From Natrononativus amylolyticus (lineage in GTDB: Archaea; Halobacteriota; Halobacteria; Halobacteriales; Natrialbaceae): 64,000 nt of DNA. The DNA lies in NCBI RefSeq assembly GCF_024362525.1, contig NZ_CP101458.1, forward strand, positions 1,488,001 to 1,552,000, read 5' to 3'. Position numbers and translations under genes: made by a program. The notes under the pieces are model-generated. The model was not told the origin of the DNA and made no database searches. It saw only the letters and a program-made list of their open reading frames with translations. Shown one piece after another: positions 8,464-17,549 of the stretch. Position 1 is the first letter of the stretch. Every line of letters begins with the position of its first letter.

Positions 8464-9732
8464 ATGTACGAGCGAAGCTTCATGGAGGGAACCCGCGGCA
8501 CGCAGGCCGTCGACTGGGAGGAGCGCATCGACGTCAAGCGCCTGCGCGAGGAGCGAAAAGAGCGCGCCTTAGAGCGCCTACAGGAGACAGATCTGGGCTC
8601 GATGCTGCTCGTCTCGGACCCGAACATCCGGTACGTCACCGGGCTGGCGATGACCGGCGGGAGCGGGGCGGACCACTACACCTTGCTCACGGAAGAGGGC
8701 GATATCGTTCACTGGGACACCGCCGACCACGCGAGCAATCAGCGTTTCAATTGCCCGTGGCTGCAGGACATTCGCTACGCCTGTCCCGGCCTCGGCAACG
8801 TCCCCCGCGCGTCCGGGCGCGATTCCGCCCGCCAGTTCTTGAAGGGGAAGATGGCCGAGACGGTCGTGACCGCACTCGAGGAGTACGGCGTGAGCGACGA
8901 GAAGATGGGCCTCGACGTCGGCAACGCCGGCCTGATCGGCGCGTTCGAAGAGCGCGGCGTCGAAGTCGACACGGCGACCGTCCACGCGGTGATGGAGGAC
9001 GCCCGGAAGGTCAAGACGCGCGACGAGATCGAGTGCCTGCGGCAGGTGGCCGCGATCTGCGAAGCGGGCTTCCAGCGGATCAAGAACGCCGCCGAACCGG
9101 GGATGCGCGAGTCGGAGGTCTGGGGACAGGCGGTGGACGAACTCTGGCGCCAGGGGGCGTTCGTCGGCGGCGGCTACCTCACCTCCGGACCCAACACGTG
9201 GCCGAAACACCAGGCGAACACCACCGACCGGACGATCCGCCCGAAGGATCTCGTCTACGCCGACATGTACAACATCGGCTACCTGGGCTACCGGTCGTGT
9301 TACTACCGCACGTTCTCGATGGGCGAGCCCACCGAGGCCCAGCAGGACGCTTACGAGATCGCCCGGGACAACCTCTACGACGTCCTCGAGGAGATACAAC
9401 CGGGCGCGACGACCGACGAGATCGCCGAGGCCTTCCCCGACATGGAGGGCGAGCACGCCGAGTTCTACGACGCCGACGAGCACTGGCAGATGACGACGAA
9501 CCACTGGGCGCACGGGCTCGGCCTCCAGCTGTACGAGGTGCCGCTGATCTGGCGTGGCCTCTCACCCGATCACCCGATCGAGATCGAGGAGGGGATGACG
9601 ATGGCAGTCGAGACCCAGGAGCCCGCCGAGCGCCAGGGCGTCCGCGTCGAGGAGATGGTCGTCGTCCGCGAGAACGGGGTCGAGATCCTGAGCCAGTGGC
9701 CGGTCGAGGAGATCACGCGGATCGACTACTGA
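8464..9732 (+). CDS. M24-family peptidase-like protein with a Cys in place of a metal ligand
   Basis: 422 aa from ATG 8464, preceded by a GGGGGAGG ribosome-binding site. It has a creatinase N-terminal-like domain (about 30-170) and a pita-bread M24 domain (about 180-420). Metal ligands in order: D267 in YADMYN, then the motif that is normally SD-x-TRTF reads SCYYRTF (C279), then H350 in AHGLG, E383 in AVETQE and E396 in VRVEEM. Xaa-Pro peptidases use five ligands, so one Asp is replaced by Cys. It could be a non-peptidase M24 enzyme such as a lyase; DddP-type DMSP lyases also belong to this fold. Confidence 0.8.
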   Translation: MYERSFMEGTRGTQAVDWEERIDVKRLREERKERALERLQETDLGSMLLVSDPNIRYVTGLAMTGGSGADHYTLLTEEGDIVHWDTADHASNQRFNCPWLQDIRYACPGLGNVPRASGRDSARQFLKGKMAETVVTALEEYGVSDEKMGLDVGNAGLIGAFEERGVEVDTATVHAVMEDARKVKTRDEIECLRQVAAICEAGFQRIKNAAEPGMRESEVWGQAVDELWRQGAFVGGGYLTSGPNTWPKHQANTTDRTIRPKDLVYADMYNIGYLGYRSCYYRTFSMGEPTEAQQDAYEIARDNLYDVLEEIQPGATTDEIAEAFPDMEGEHAEFYDADEHWQMTTNHWAHGLGLQLYEVPLIWRGLSPDHPIEIEEGMTMAVETQEPAERQGVRVEEMVVVRENGVEILSQWPVEEITRIDY

Positions 9733-9814
9733 GCGATTCGATCCCGCTCCCACGAGATTCGTCCTCCGAAACCGACACGCACGTCTTCGCGGGGTTCCAA
9801 GTCGTCGACACGGA

Positions 9815-9973
9815 ATGAACACAGCCAAGCTGAAGCCGGTGTACCTGATCGGAATCGTTCTCAATATCGGCGCCCTCGCGTTCGCCCTCTCGACAGGCTC
9901 GTTCCTCTACGCCAGCGCGTTCGCGTTCGTCATCGTCTACCTCGCGTTTCGCTACCGGATGCTCTCGGCGTAG
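9815..9973 (+). CDS. Small two-helix membrane protein
   Basis: 52 aa, starting MNTAKLKPVYLIG. Two hydrophobic stretches, YLIGIVLNIGALAFAL and FLYASAFAFVIVYLAF, and a basic C-terminus RYRMLSA. No family is recognised. It is 82 nt downstream of the M24 gene on the same strand and has coding-type third positions. Confidence 0.55.
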   Translation: MNTAKLKPVYLIGIVLNIGALAFALSTGSFLYASAFAFVIVYLAFRYRMLSA

Positions 9974-10041
9974 ACCAGCCGACGCCTCCGCCAGGCCTCG
10001 AGCGTCGCTGGATGAAAATCGGCGTCTGTCCTCCGAGTCCG

Positions 10042-10656
10042 TCACTCCCGGCGGAGCCGATACCAGTGTTCGTTCGGCTTCATCAGGATCTCGACCGGTT
10101 TCGGGGCCGTGAAGTTCGTGCGACCGAGGTCGGTCACCTCCCAGCCGGGGAAGTTCGCCTCGAGTTCCTCCCGAGTCGCCCCCCGCGGTAACGGCCCCCG
10201 TCGCTTCGGCTCCCACGCGAGCAGGAGCACGGTCGCCTCGTCTCCGGCGACGGCGTCGACCTCCCGAGCCATCGCCGCGCGCTGTTCGCTGGTCAGCCCG
10301 TGGTAGGTCCCCGTATCGAGGACGAGTCGGTACTCGCCGTCGACGCCAGCCCCGCGGAGGTCGGTCACGTCGCCGCGGACGAGTTCCATCTCGACGCCCG
10401 CCTCGTCGACCCGGTCTCGAGCGCGCCCGAGCGCCTTCTCGACGATGTCGACGCCCGTGACCTGCCAGCCCCGCTTGGCCAGTTCGACCCCCCAGATTCC
10501 GCTGCCGGTGCCGAGGTCGAGCGCCGACCCGTACGGTGGATCGCGCCCGACTTCCGCCTCGTCGAACAGCCGTTCGATGGAGGCGACGAACGCGGGAGTC
10601 TCGATTGCCGACTCCCACGGGTGAAAGCCCACCGCGTACGCCAGCCGGTAGTTCAT
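10042..10656 (-). CDS. Class I SAM-dependent methyltransferase
   Basis: 204 aa from ATG 10656; a GTG three codons upstream is possible. Motif I is LDLGTGSGIWG, motif II contains VTGVDIVEKAL and motif III contains GDVTDLRG. The N-terminal HPWESAIETPAF resembles haloarchaeal tellurite-resistance/thiopurine-type methyltransferases. The substrate is unknown. Confidence 0.8.
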   Translation of the reverse strand: MNYRLAYAVGFHPWESAIETPAFVASIERLFDEAEVGRDPPYGSALDLGTGSGIWGVELAKRGWQVTGVDIVEKALGRARDRVDEAGVEMELVRGDVTDLRGAGVDGEYRLVLDTGTYHGLTSEQRAAMAREVDAVAGDEATVLLLAWEPKRRGPLPRGATREELEANFPGWEVTDLGRTNFTAPKPVEILMKPNEHWYRLRRE

Positions 10657-10980
10657 CGCCGCCACCTCCGTCGGTGGCCGCCTACGGCGCGACGAACCGT
10701 CCGAGGACGGATCGACGGATCAGTCGGTAGTGTCGTTGTTCGTGCCATGGTCCCCTCGTAGCGCCGGTTTCTACGGGTCGCGTTCCCCAACCGTGACTCA
10801 CAGCGAGCGCTATGTATCACTACGAGCCGGGCCATGATATGTGTTATCAGTGAACTCGAACCCGGTCCGTCGCACTCGAGTCTCGCAGACGGAGGCGTCG
10901 ACGAAACGCGGGCGCCGTCGACCGCTCGCGTCGCCCCCGATGTGGAAACGACTTTGCCCCGGCCCCACAACAGTCGCCCC
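10657..10980. promoter_or_regulatory. Divergent intergenic region, methyltransferase / LLM oxidoreductase
   Basis: 324 nt without a supported gene. Open frames on both strands here are extensions of flanking genes with non-coding codon use. The centre (about 10808-10850) is AT-richer (CTATGTATCACTAC, CATGATATGTGTTATC) and may hold the promoters. A short inverted repeat CGTAG/CTACG spans 10755-10773. No repeats of note. Confidence 0.3.
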
Positions 10981-11985
10981 ATGCAACTCGGCACTGGGCT
11001 GTTCACGTGTCAGCGACGGCCGGACGACGACCGGTCGATGACCGAGATTTACGACGAGATGCTCACTCTGGGGCGGGCCATCGAGGACGCCGGACTCGAC
11101 AGCGCCTGGGTGTCCGAACACCACTTCGCTGAGGACGGCTACCTCTCGGGGACGATGCCCGCACTCGGCGCGCTCGCCGCCGAAACCGATGAGATCGAAC
11201 TCGGAACCTGCATCGCGCTGGCCCCGCTGTACGACGGGGTGCGGCTGGCCGAGGACGCCGCGACGGTCGATCTCATCTCCGGCGGGCGGCTGACCCTGGG
11301 GCTCGCCATCGGATCGAACCCCCGCGAGTTCGACGCCTTCGGCGTCCCGCGCGAGGAGCGCGTCGACCGCCTCGCGGACCAGGTCGACCTGGTCCGTGCC
11401 GCGTGGTCGGACGGCCCGCTCGAGTACGACGCCCAGTTCCACGACGTTTCACCCGACGTCTCCGTGACGCCGAAACCCGACTCCGAGATCCCGATTATGC
11501 TCGGCGGGGCCGCGAAACCAGCCGTTCGCCGCGCCGCCCGCACGGCCGACGCGTGGTGTGCACCCTCCTCGCTGTCCGTGGGCGGGCTGAAAAAGCGCGT
11601 CGACGACATCCGGAACGTTCGCGACGAGGAAGGGCTCGACGGCGAGTTCGGGATCTACGTGCTCCAGCACGGCTTCGTCGGCGACTCCCGCGAGGAGGCC
11701 TGGGAGGAGATGAGAGACGGCTACCTCTACATCCAGCGTCGGTACGCCGAGATCTTCTCCGGGGAGGAGGTACCTGAACTCCCCGAAGAACGCAAACAGG
11801 AACTGAAGGAGCAGGCCATCTTCGGCACCCCCGAACAGGTGATCGAGGGCCTCGAGCCCTACCGGGAGGCGCTGGGCGACGACATCCACTTCATCTTCAG
11901 GACCTACCACCCCGGAATCGGTACCGACGCGATGACGGAGTGTATCGAGCGCCTCGGGAGCGAGGTCGCCCCGGAGGTGCGGTGA
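10981..11985 (+). CDS. LLM-class flavin-dependent oxidoreductase
   Basis: 334 aa from ATG 10981. Luciferase-like TIM barrel: MQLGTGLFTCQ start, EHHFAEDGYLSG (family EHH motif), TVDLISGGRLTLGLAIG, and PIMLGGAAKPAVRRAARTAD near the FMN/F420 site. These enzymes use FMNH2 or F420; haloarchaea have F420, but the cofactor cannot be decided. Its stop overlaps the methyltransferase start (TGATG), so the two are translationally coupled. Confidence 0.85.
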   Translation: MQLGTGLFTCQRRPDDDRSMTEIYDEMLTLGRAIEDAGLDSAWVSEHHFAEDGYLSGTMPALGALAAETDEIELGTCIALAPLYDGVRLAEDAATVDLISGGRLTLGLAIGSNPREFDAFGVPREERVDRLADQVDLVRAAWSDGPLEYDAQFHDVSPDVSVTPKPDSEIPIMLGGAAKPAVRRAARTADAWCAPSSLSVGGLKKRVDDIRNVRDEEGLDGEFGIYVLQHGFVGDSREEAWEEMRDGYLYIQRRYAEIFSGEEVPELPEERKQELKEQAIFGTPEQVIEGLEPYREALGDDIHFIFRTYHPGIGTDAMTECIERLGSEVAPEVR

Positions 11986-12539
11986 TGGGCTTTCATACCT
12001 TCCCTATCGACCGGGCAGACGCGCTCGAGGACCCCTCCAGGTACCGGTACTGCTCCCGGGAGGAACTCGTGGAGATGCTGGCTCTCGAGGCCGACGCCGC
12101 GGTCGCGGATCTCGGCTCCGGCACCGGGTTCTACGCCGACGACGTCGCCCCGTTCGCCGGCACGCTGTACGCCGTCGACGTCCAGGCGGAGATGCACGAG
12201 AAGTACCGCGAGAAGGGGCTCCCCGAGAACGTCGACGTCGTTACCGCGGGCATCGAGTCGCTACCGTTCGACGACGACCACCTCGACGCCGCCTACTCGA
12301 CGATGACCCACCACGAGTACGCCGGTGAGGACGCCTTCGCTGAACTCGCCCGAGTGATCCAACCCGGCGGGCGGCTCGTCACCGTCGACTGGTCGGCCGA
12401 CGGCCCCGGCGAAGACGGCCCGTCGACGGACGAACGGTTCTCGCTCGAGGAGACAACCGCCGACCTCGAGGCGGCGGGCTTCGAGATTCTCGAGGCCCGA
12501 AACCGACCCGAGACGTTCGCGGTCGTCGCCCGACGGTAG
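11985..12539 (+). CDS. Class I SAM-dependent methyltransferase (UbiE/Methyltransf_11 type)
   Basis: 184 aa, start ATG overlapping the upstream stop by one base. Motif I is ADLGSGTGFYADD, motif post-I is LYAVDVQAEM, and ARVIQPGGRLVTVDW follows as motif III. The overlap with the LLM oxidoreductase suggests a shared modification pathway. The substrate is unknown. Confidence 0.85.
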   Translation: MGFHTFPIDRADALEDPSRYRYCSREELVEMLALEADAAVADLGSGTGFYADDVAPFAGTLYAVDVQAEMHEKYREKGLPENVDVVTAGIESLPFDDDHLDAAYSTMTHHEYAGEDAFAELARVIQPGGRLVTVDWSADGPGEDGPSTDERFSLEETTADLEAAGFEILEARNRPETFAVVARR

Positions 12540-12578
12540 CGGCGAGAGTCTTTTGCCCGTGGGGTGCTAACATCACAC

Positions 12579-12722
12579 ATGAACAGGTTCGACCCGTACG
12601 TTCCCGTGGGTTCGTACTACGAGTGTCTGGGGTGCGGATTCCGCGCGACGGCGGCGCACACGCCGGGGTCGTGCCCGCGCTGTGGCGGTCCGGTGAAGAA
12701 CATGGGTATCGCCCAGGAGTGA
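12579..12722 (+). CDS. Small zinc-ribbon protein (rubrerythrin-like domain)
   Basis: 47 aa, MNRFDPYVPVGSYYECLGCG start. Two CxxC knuckles, ECLGCGFR and SCPRCGGP, form a rubredoxin-like zinc ribbon. Haloarchaeal genomes carry many such 45-50 aa proteins, commonly named rubrerythrin-like domain proteins. It is 39 nt downstream of the methyltransferase and may be co-transcribed. Confidence 0.75.
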   Translation: MNRFDPYVPVGSYYECLGCGFRATAAHTPGSCPRCGGPVKNMGIAQE

Positions 12723-12742
12723 CGCGAGCGGAGCCGTACCGG

Positions 12743-13213
12743 TCAGCCGAAGTCGGGCAGGTCCTCCGGCGGCTCGTACTCGGCCTCCCAGTCGATGTAC
12801 TCCTCCTTGAGGACGACCGAGACGATCTGTCCGAACTCCGTGAGCTCGGCGTTGATGGCGGAGACGGTTCCCCACGAATCGATCTCGGGGTGGTACCCGC
12901 GCTCGCGCCAGTCCTCGGAAATGCCGGGGGCGTGATAGCCCACCCGGTCGGCGAAGTCGTCCCAGAAGAAGTCGAAGCCGGCGAACAGCTCGAGGTCGCG
13001 GGCGATGGCGTACTCCTCGTCGGTGAGGTCGGTGTCCGCCGCCCACTCGGAAAACGCCTCCTCCCAGGCGCCGTCCTCGAGAAACTCCTGGAGCTCCTCG
13101 CGGCGGTAGTCGACGTCCGTCTCGGTCCCGGTTCCGATCGTGGCGTCCTCGTACTCGTTCGGATCGACGAACGACAACTCCGGCGGGTCGGGCGGCTCGA
13201 CATCGAGTCCCAT
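12743..13213 (-). CDS. Acidic haloarchaeal protein of unknown function
   Basis: 156 aa from ATG 13213 (MGLDVEPPDPPELSFV). Very acidic and aromatic-rich, with FDFFWDDFADRVGYHAPG and DWEAEYEPPEDLPDFG. No membrane segment, cysteine motif or known domain is visible. The open frame extends upstream into non-coding sequence. It is divergent from the HAD gene. Confidence 0.65.
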   Translation of the reverse strand: MGLDVEPPDPPELSFVDPNEYEDATIGTGTETDVDYRREELQEFLEDGAWEEAFSEWAADTDLTDEEYAIARDLELFAGFDFFWDDFADRVGYHAPGISEDWRERGYHPEIDSWGTVSAINAELTEFGQIVSVVLKEEYIDWEAEYEPPEDLPDFG

Positions 13214-13320
13214 GGCTCGAGGAAGGGCGGGTCGAGGGATAAGAATTCGCCCCGTCCTCGAGGGCGGCTCGAACGTCGGAACCCGAACGCTCAACCGCCT
13301 CGCTCCCTTTCGGTGAGCCA

Positions 13321-14109
13321 ATGACCGGTGACGGCTACCAGGCGGCGATCCTCGACGTCGACGGGACCATCGTTCGCGGAAACGCGTTGCTCCCCGGTGC
13401 GGTCGACGGGCTGGCCACCCTCGAGGAGGTCGGCGTCTCCCGACTGCTCTTTTCGAACAACCCCACCCGTGGCGCAGCCCACTACGGCGAGAAGCTGGCC
13501 GCACACGGGATCGACGTCGCACCCGAGGACGTGCTCACCTCGGCGACGGTGACTGCGGCGTACCTCGCTGAAAACCACGCCGGCGAGCGGATCTACCTCG
13601 TCGGCGAGGACCGACTCCGACGGATCCTCGAGGACGCCGGACTCTCGGTTACGACCGAGCCGACGGCCGCGGAGGTCGTCGTCGGCTCGATCGATCGCGA
13701 CCTCGAGTTCGACACCCTTTCGGACGCCCTGACGGCTCTCGAACGTGAGGTTCCCTTCTACGGCACCGACCCGGACGTGACGATTCCGACCGACGACGGC
13801 TCGATTCCGGGCTCGGGCGCGATCCTCGCGGCGATGGAAGCGATGGGCGGTCGTCAGGTCGACGCGATCCTCGGAAAACCGTCCGCGGTCGCCGCCGCGG
13901 CGGCGATGGCCCGCCTCGAGGCACCGCCCTCGGAGACGCTCGTCGTCGGCGACCGTCTCGACACCGATATTCTGCTCGGCGCGGACGCCGGGATGGATAC
14001 CGCCGTCGTGCTGACCGGCGTTACGACGCGAGCGACCGTCGAGGACGGCGACGTCACTCCGGATTACGTTCTCGAGTCGCTGGGCGACGTGGGCGACCTC
14101 CTCTCGTAG
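13321..14109 (+). CDS. HAD-IIA family hydrolase (NagD-like)
   Basis: 262 aa. HAD motif I is DVDGTIV, motif II is SNNPTRG, motif III is the Lys of GKPS, and motif IV is VGDRLDTDILLGADAG. The C2-type cap lies between motifs II and III, as in NagD, phosphoglycolate phosphatase and 4-nitrophenyl phosphatase-like enzymes. It dephosphorylates small phosphometabolites; the substrate is uncertain. Confidence 0.85.
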   Translation: MTGDGYQAAILDVDGTIVRGNALLPGAVDGLATLEEVGVSRLLFSNNPTRGAAHYGEKLAAHGIDVAPEDVLTSATVTAAYLAENHAGERIYLVGEDRLRRILEDAGLSVTTEPTAAEVVVGSIDRDLEFDTLSDALTALEREVPFYGTDPDVTIPTDDGSIPGSGAILAAMEAMGGRQVDAILGKPSAVAAAAAMARLEAPPSETLVVGDRLDTDILLGADAGMDTAVVLTGVTTRATVEDGDVTPDYVLESLGDVGDLLS

Positions 14110-14175
14110 CCGGGACCGTGCGAACCTGTCGCAGGCCACCGCCAGCTACTTTTCCTCGCCGCGAGAGCCCCGACC

Positions 14176-15227
14176 ATGCAGGAGTTCGTCACCCCGCCGC
14201 CGCTCGAGCGCGGCGACCGTATCGCCGTCGTCGCCCCCGCCTCGAACTCGGCTGCGGAGTTCCCGCACGTCTACGAGCTGGGACTCGAGCGCCTGCGCGA
14301 CCCCTTCGGCCTCGAGCCGGTCGAGTACCCCACCGCCACGCGGGACGCCGACTTCCTCTACGACCGCCCCGAAGAGCGGGCGTCCGACGTGATGGACGCC
14401 TTCGCGGACCCCGAGATCCGGGGCGTGATCGCCGTCATCGGCGGCAACGACCAGATCCGGATGCTCTCCACCTCGAGCCCGACGTCCTCCGGGAGAACCC
14501 GACGCGATTCTACGGCTACAGCGACAACACGAACCTCGCGCTGTACCTCTGGAACCTCGGCGTCGTCTCGTTCTACGGCCCGTGCGTCCTGACGGAACTC
14601 GCGATGGACGGCGGGATGTTCGAGCACACCGTCGAGTACACGGAACGGGCGTTGTTCGCCGACTCGTTCGGCGACCTTCGACCCGCCGACCGGTTCACCG
14701 ACGAGCCGGGCGACTGGGCGGACCCCGACTCGCTCGAGGAGCCACGAACGACGGAACAAAACCCGGGCTGGTCGTGGTCCGGCGGCGAGGCCCCCGTCGC
14801 GGGACGCGTCTGGGGCGGCTGTCTCGAGATCGTAGACCAGCAGTTCCTCGCCGACTGCTTCCTCCCCGACGAGGACGCCCTCGAGGGGACGGTACTCGTC
14901 CTCGAGACGAGCGAGGAGGTGCCCGATCCCGAGTGGGTCGCCGGCGTGCTCCGGGCGCTCGGGGAGCGAGGGCTGCTCGAGCGGTTTTCGGGGGCGATCG
15001 TCGGCAGGCCGGCCGCGCGCTCGCACCTCGAGGGTCGCGAGCCGGAGTGGCGAGAGCGGTATCGAGAACGGCAACGAGAGGCTGTCTCGAGCGTCTTCGC
15101 GGAGTACAATCCGGAGGCGCCGGTCGTTCAGAACGTCGACGTCGGCCACACCTGGCCGACGACGCCGATTCCGATCGGCGGACGGGTCGAGATCGACCCG
15201 CGGGCCGAACGGATCCGATTCGACTGA
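14176..15227 (+). pseudogene. S66 LD-carboxypeptidase (LdcA/MccF-like), frameshifted
   Basis: Two reading frames together make one S66 peptidase of about 350 aa. Frame 1 starts MQEFVTPPPLERGDRIAVVAPAS at 14176 and runs to GGNDQIRML near 14466. The protein then continues in the frame one base back as HLEPDVLRENPTRFYGYSDNTNL and ends at 15227. The Ser nucleophile (GYSDNT), Glu (LETSEE) and His (DVGHTWPTT) are all in the second part. One base appears to be missing near 14464-14469. It may be a real mutation, a sequencing error or, less likely, recoding. The family cleaves peptidoglycan LD-peptides or microcin-like conjugates; archaeal members have other substrates. Confidence 0.75.
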
Positions 15228-15239
15228 GGAACGAGCCGA

Positions 15240-15686
15240 TTACCGGCCGTCGTCCTCGTTCGCCAGCGCCTCTTCGCGGAGTCGGCGCCCCTCCTCGGTG
15301 CCCACCGTCAGCTCCGGAACCGTCGTCGGCCGGCGGTTCTCGTCGATGGCGACGAAGACGAAGTAGGACTCGGTGGTTTTCTCGCGCTCGCGAGTCCGGA
15401 GGTCCTCGCGGTAGGTTCGGAGACGAACCTTCACGCTCGAGCGCCCGGCGTCGTAGACGTAGGCCTCGATGAAGGCGGTGTCGCCGACCGGGATCGGGCG
15501 CTCGAAGTTCATCTGGTCGACGCGGGCGGTGACGCAGGTTTCCCCGGAAAAGCGCATCGCCGACATCGCGCCGATCTCGTCCATCCACTTCATGACGTTC
15601 CCCCCGTGAGCCGTCTCGAGCATGTTCGCGTGGTTTGGCTGGACCATCTCCCGGTTCTCGATGAACGTCTCCATCAGGTCGGTCAT
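15240..15686 (-). CDS. Acyl-CoA thioesterase (hotdog fold)
   Basis: 148 aa. The hotdog helix carries NMLETAHGGNVMKWMDEIGA, typical of YciA/BACH-type thioesterases, followed by the paired strands VTARVDQMNFERPIPVGD and ESYFVFVAIDENRRP. It hydrolyses acyl-CoA to free acid and CoA. Convergent with the preceding gene and divergent from the TraB gene. Confidence 0.85.
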   Translation of the reverse strand: MTDLMETFIENREMVQPNHANMLETAHGGNVMKWMDEIGAMSAMRFSGETCVTARVDQMNFERPIPVGDTAFIEAYVYDAGRSSVKVRLRTYREDLRTREREKTTESYFVFVAIDENRRPTTVPELTVGTEEGRRLREEALANEDDGR

Positions 15687-15776
15687 CGGCGGAGATTACG
15701 AGAGGACGGCAATCAGTCTTCTCAACCCGCATGGGGCTTCGATACTGGTAAAAGTCGGGACGATGTTGATGCGGTA

Positions 15777-17549
15777 ATGAGTGATGCAGGCGACGCGAGC
15801 GTTCCGGAGCCGCCCGATCCGCCGGAGCGCGAGCGCGGTTCCGTCACCGTTCTCGGTACGGCACACGTCTCCCAGGCGAGCGTCGACGAGGTCTACGAGA
15901 CCATCGACGAGGAGCGCCCGGACGTAGTCGCCGTCGAACTCGACGAGAGCCGGTATCGGCAGATGCAAGGCGGTGCGCCGGAGGACATCGAAGCTCGAGA
16001 CCTCCTGAGCGGGAACACGGTGTTTCAGTTTCTGGCCTACTGGATGCTTTCCTACGTCCAGTCGCGCCTCGGCGAGAAGTTCGACATCGAACCCGGCGCG
16101 GACATGAAGGCGGCGATCGAGGCCGCCGAGGCGAACGGCCACGGCGTCGCCCTGGTCGACCGCGACATTCAGGTGACGATGCAACGGTTCTGGGCGCGGC
16201 TCTCGCTCTCCGAGAAACTGAAGATGGTCGGTGGCCTCGCCCTCGGCGTGACCGATCCGCGAACGATCTCGGTGGGCTTCGGCGCCGCAGCCGGGCTGTT
16301 CGTCGGGCTCGTCTTCGCCGCGTTTCTCGCCCCGCTTCTCGGCCTCGGCGACCTGCTCGCGTTCGGGCTCACCGATCCGGCGACGCTCCAGTACGTCGGC
16401 GCGCTCGGCTACGGCACCGTCGGCGGGCTGTTGATCGGATTGCTTTTCCTTCCCTCCCTCGAGACGCCCGAGGAGTACTCCGGCGGGCTCGTCAGCGGCT
16501 TCACGCTGCGGGTCGCGATCGGCGTCCTGCTCGGAATCGGTGGCTGTCTCGCTCTCGTCGCGACGAACACGTTCGTCGGGCCGCTCTCGGCCGGCGCGTT
16601 CGAAAACGCCGGCACGCTCACGATCCGCGGGCTGGTCGGCGTCCTCGCCGGCGTCGGGATCGGGGCCACCCTCGGCTTCCTGCTCGGCTCCGCCCTCGAC
16701 GCGGTCACTGAGGACGTCGAGGACCTAGACGAGATCGACATCGAGGAGATGACCGACGGCGACGTCGTCGCCGCCATGATGGAGGAGTTCCGCCGGTTCA
16801 GTCCCCGGGGTGCCAACGCCCTGATCGACGAACGCGACGCCTACATCGCCCACAAGGTCCACGCGCTGCGCGAGCAGGGGTTCAACGTCCTCGCGGTCGT
16901 CGGCGCGGGCCACAAGGCCGGCATCGACCGCTACCTCGAGAACCCCGAGACGCTGCCGCCGCTCGAGTCGATCACCGGCACGGACTCCGGCCGGCGGTTC
17001 TCGCCGCTGAAGATCTTCGGCTACCTCGTGATGGTCGGCTTCCTCGGCTTTTTCTTCCTGCTGATCATGGCCGGGGTGCAGAACACGTTCCTCTTGCAGC
17101 TGTTCGCCGCCTGGTTCCTGTTCAACGGCATCTTCGCGTTCACGCTCGCCCGGCTGGCGGGTGCCCGCTGGACCAGCGCCGGCGTCGGCGGCTCCGTCGC
17201 CTGGCTCACCAGCATCAACCCGCTGCTCGCGCCGGGCTGGTTCGCCGGCTACGTCGAACTCAAACACCGGCCGGTCAACGTCGGCGACATCCAGGCGCTG
17301 AACGAGATCATCGGCGACGCGGATCGTCCGCTCGGCGAGGCTCTCGAGGAGATGTTCGACGTACCGCTGTTCCGGCTTATCATGATCGTCGCGCTGACGA
17401 ACGTCGGGAGCATGATCGCGACGCTGCTGTTCCCGGTCGTCGTTCTGCCGTGGCTGGCGACCGATATCGGCGGGGTCGACGCGCTGATGAACGAATTGAT
17501 CCGGGGCGCGCAGATGAGTCTCGAGCAACTCCTCGAGCTGATCCGATGA
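15777..17549 (+). CDS. TraB/GumN-family membrane protein
   Basis: 590 aa from ATG 15777. The N-terminal TraB domain has VLGTAHVSQASVDEV, VVAVELDESRYRQM and, after an inserted membrane region, VVGAGHKAGIDRYL. The conserved GTAH, ELDESR and GAGH motifs are intact. Several hydrophobic helices lie at about 155-290, inside the domain, and more at about 415-580. TraB proteins are related to Tiki/EreA-type metal-dependent peptidase folds. The gene overlaps the site-2 protease gene by ATGA. Confidence 0.85.
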   Translation: MSDAGDASVPEPPDPPERERGSVTVLGTAHVSQASVDEVYETIDEERPDVVAVELDESRYRQMQGGAPEDIEARDLLSGNTVFQFLAYWMLSYVQSRLGEKFDIEPGADMKAAIEAAEANGHGVALVDRDIQVTMQRFWARLSLSEKLKMVGGLALGVTDPRTISVGFGAAAGLFVGLVFAAFLAPLLGLGDLLAFGLTDPATLQYVGALGYGTVGGLLIGLLFLPSLETPEEYSGGLVSGFTLRVAIGVLLGIGGCLALVATNTFVGPLSAGAFENAGTLTIRGLVGVLAGVGIGATLGFLLGSALDAVTEDVEDLDEIDIEEMTDGDVVAAMMEEFRRFSPRGANALIDERDAYIAHKVHALREQGFNVLAVVGAGHKAGIDRYLENPETLPPLESITGTDSGRRFSPLKIFGYLVMVGFLGFFFLLIMAGVQNTFLLQLFAAWFLFNGIFAFTLARLAGARWTSAGVGGSVAWLTSINPLLAPGWFAGYVELKHRPVNVGDIQALNEIIGDADRPLGEALEEMFDVPLFRLIMIVALTNVGSMIATLLFPVVVLPWLATDIGGVDALMNELIRGAQMSLEQLLELIR

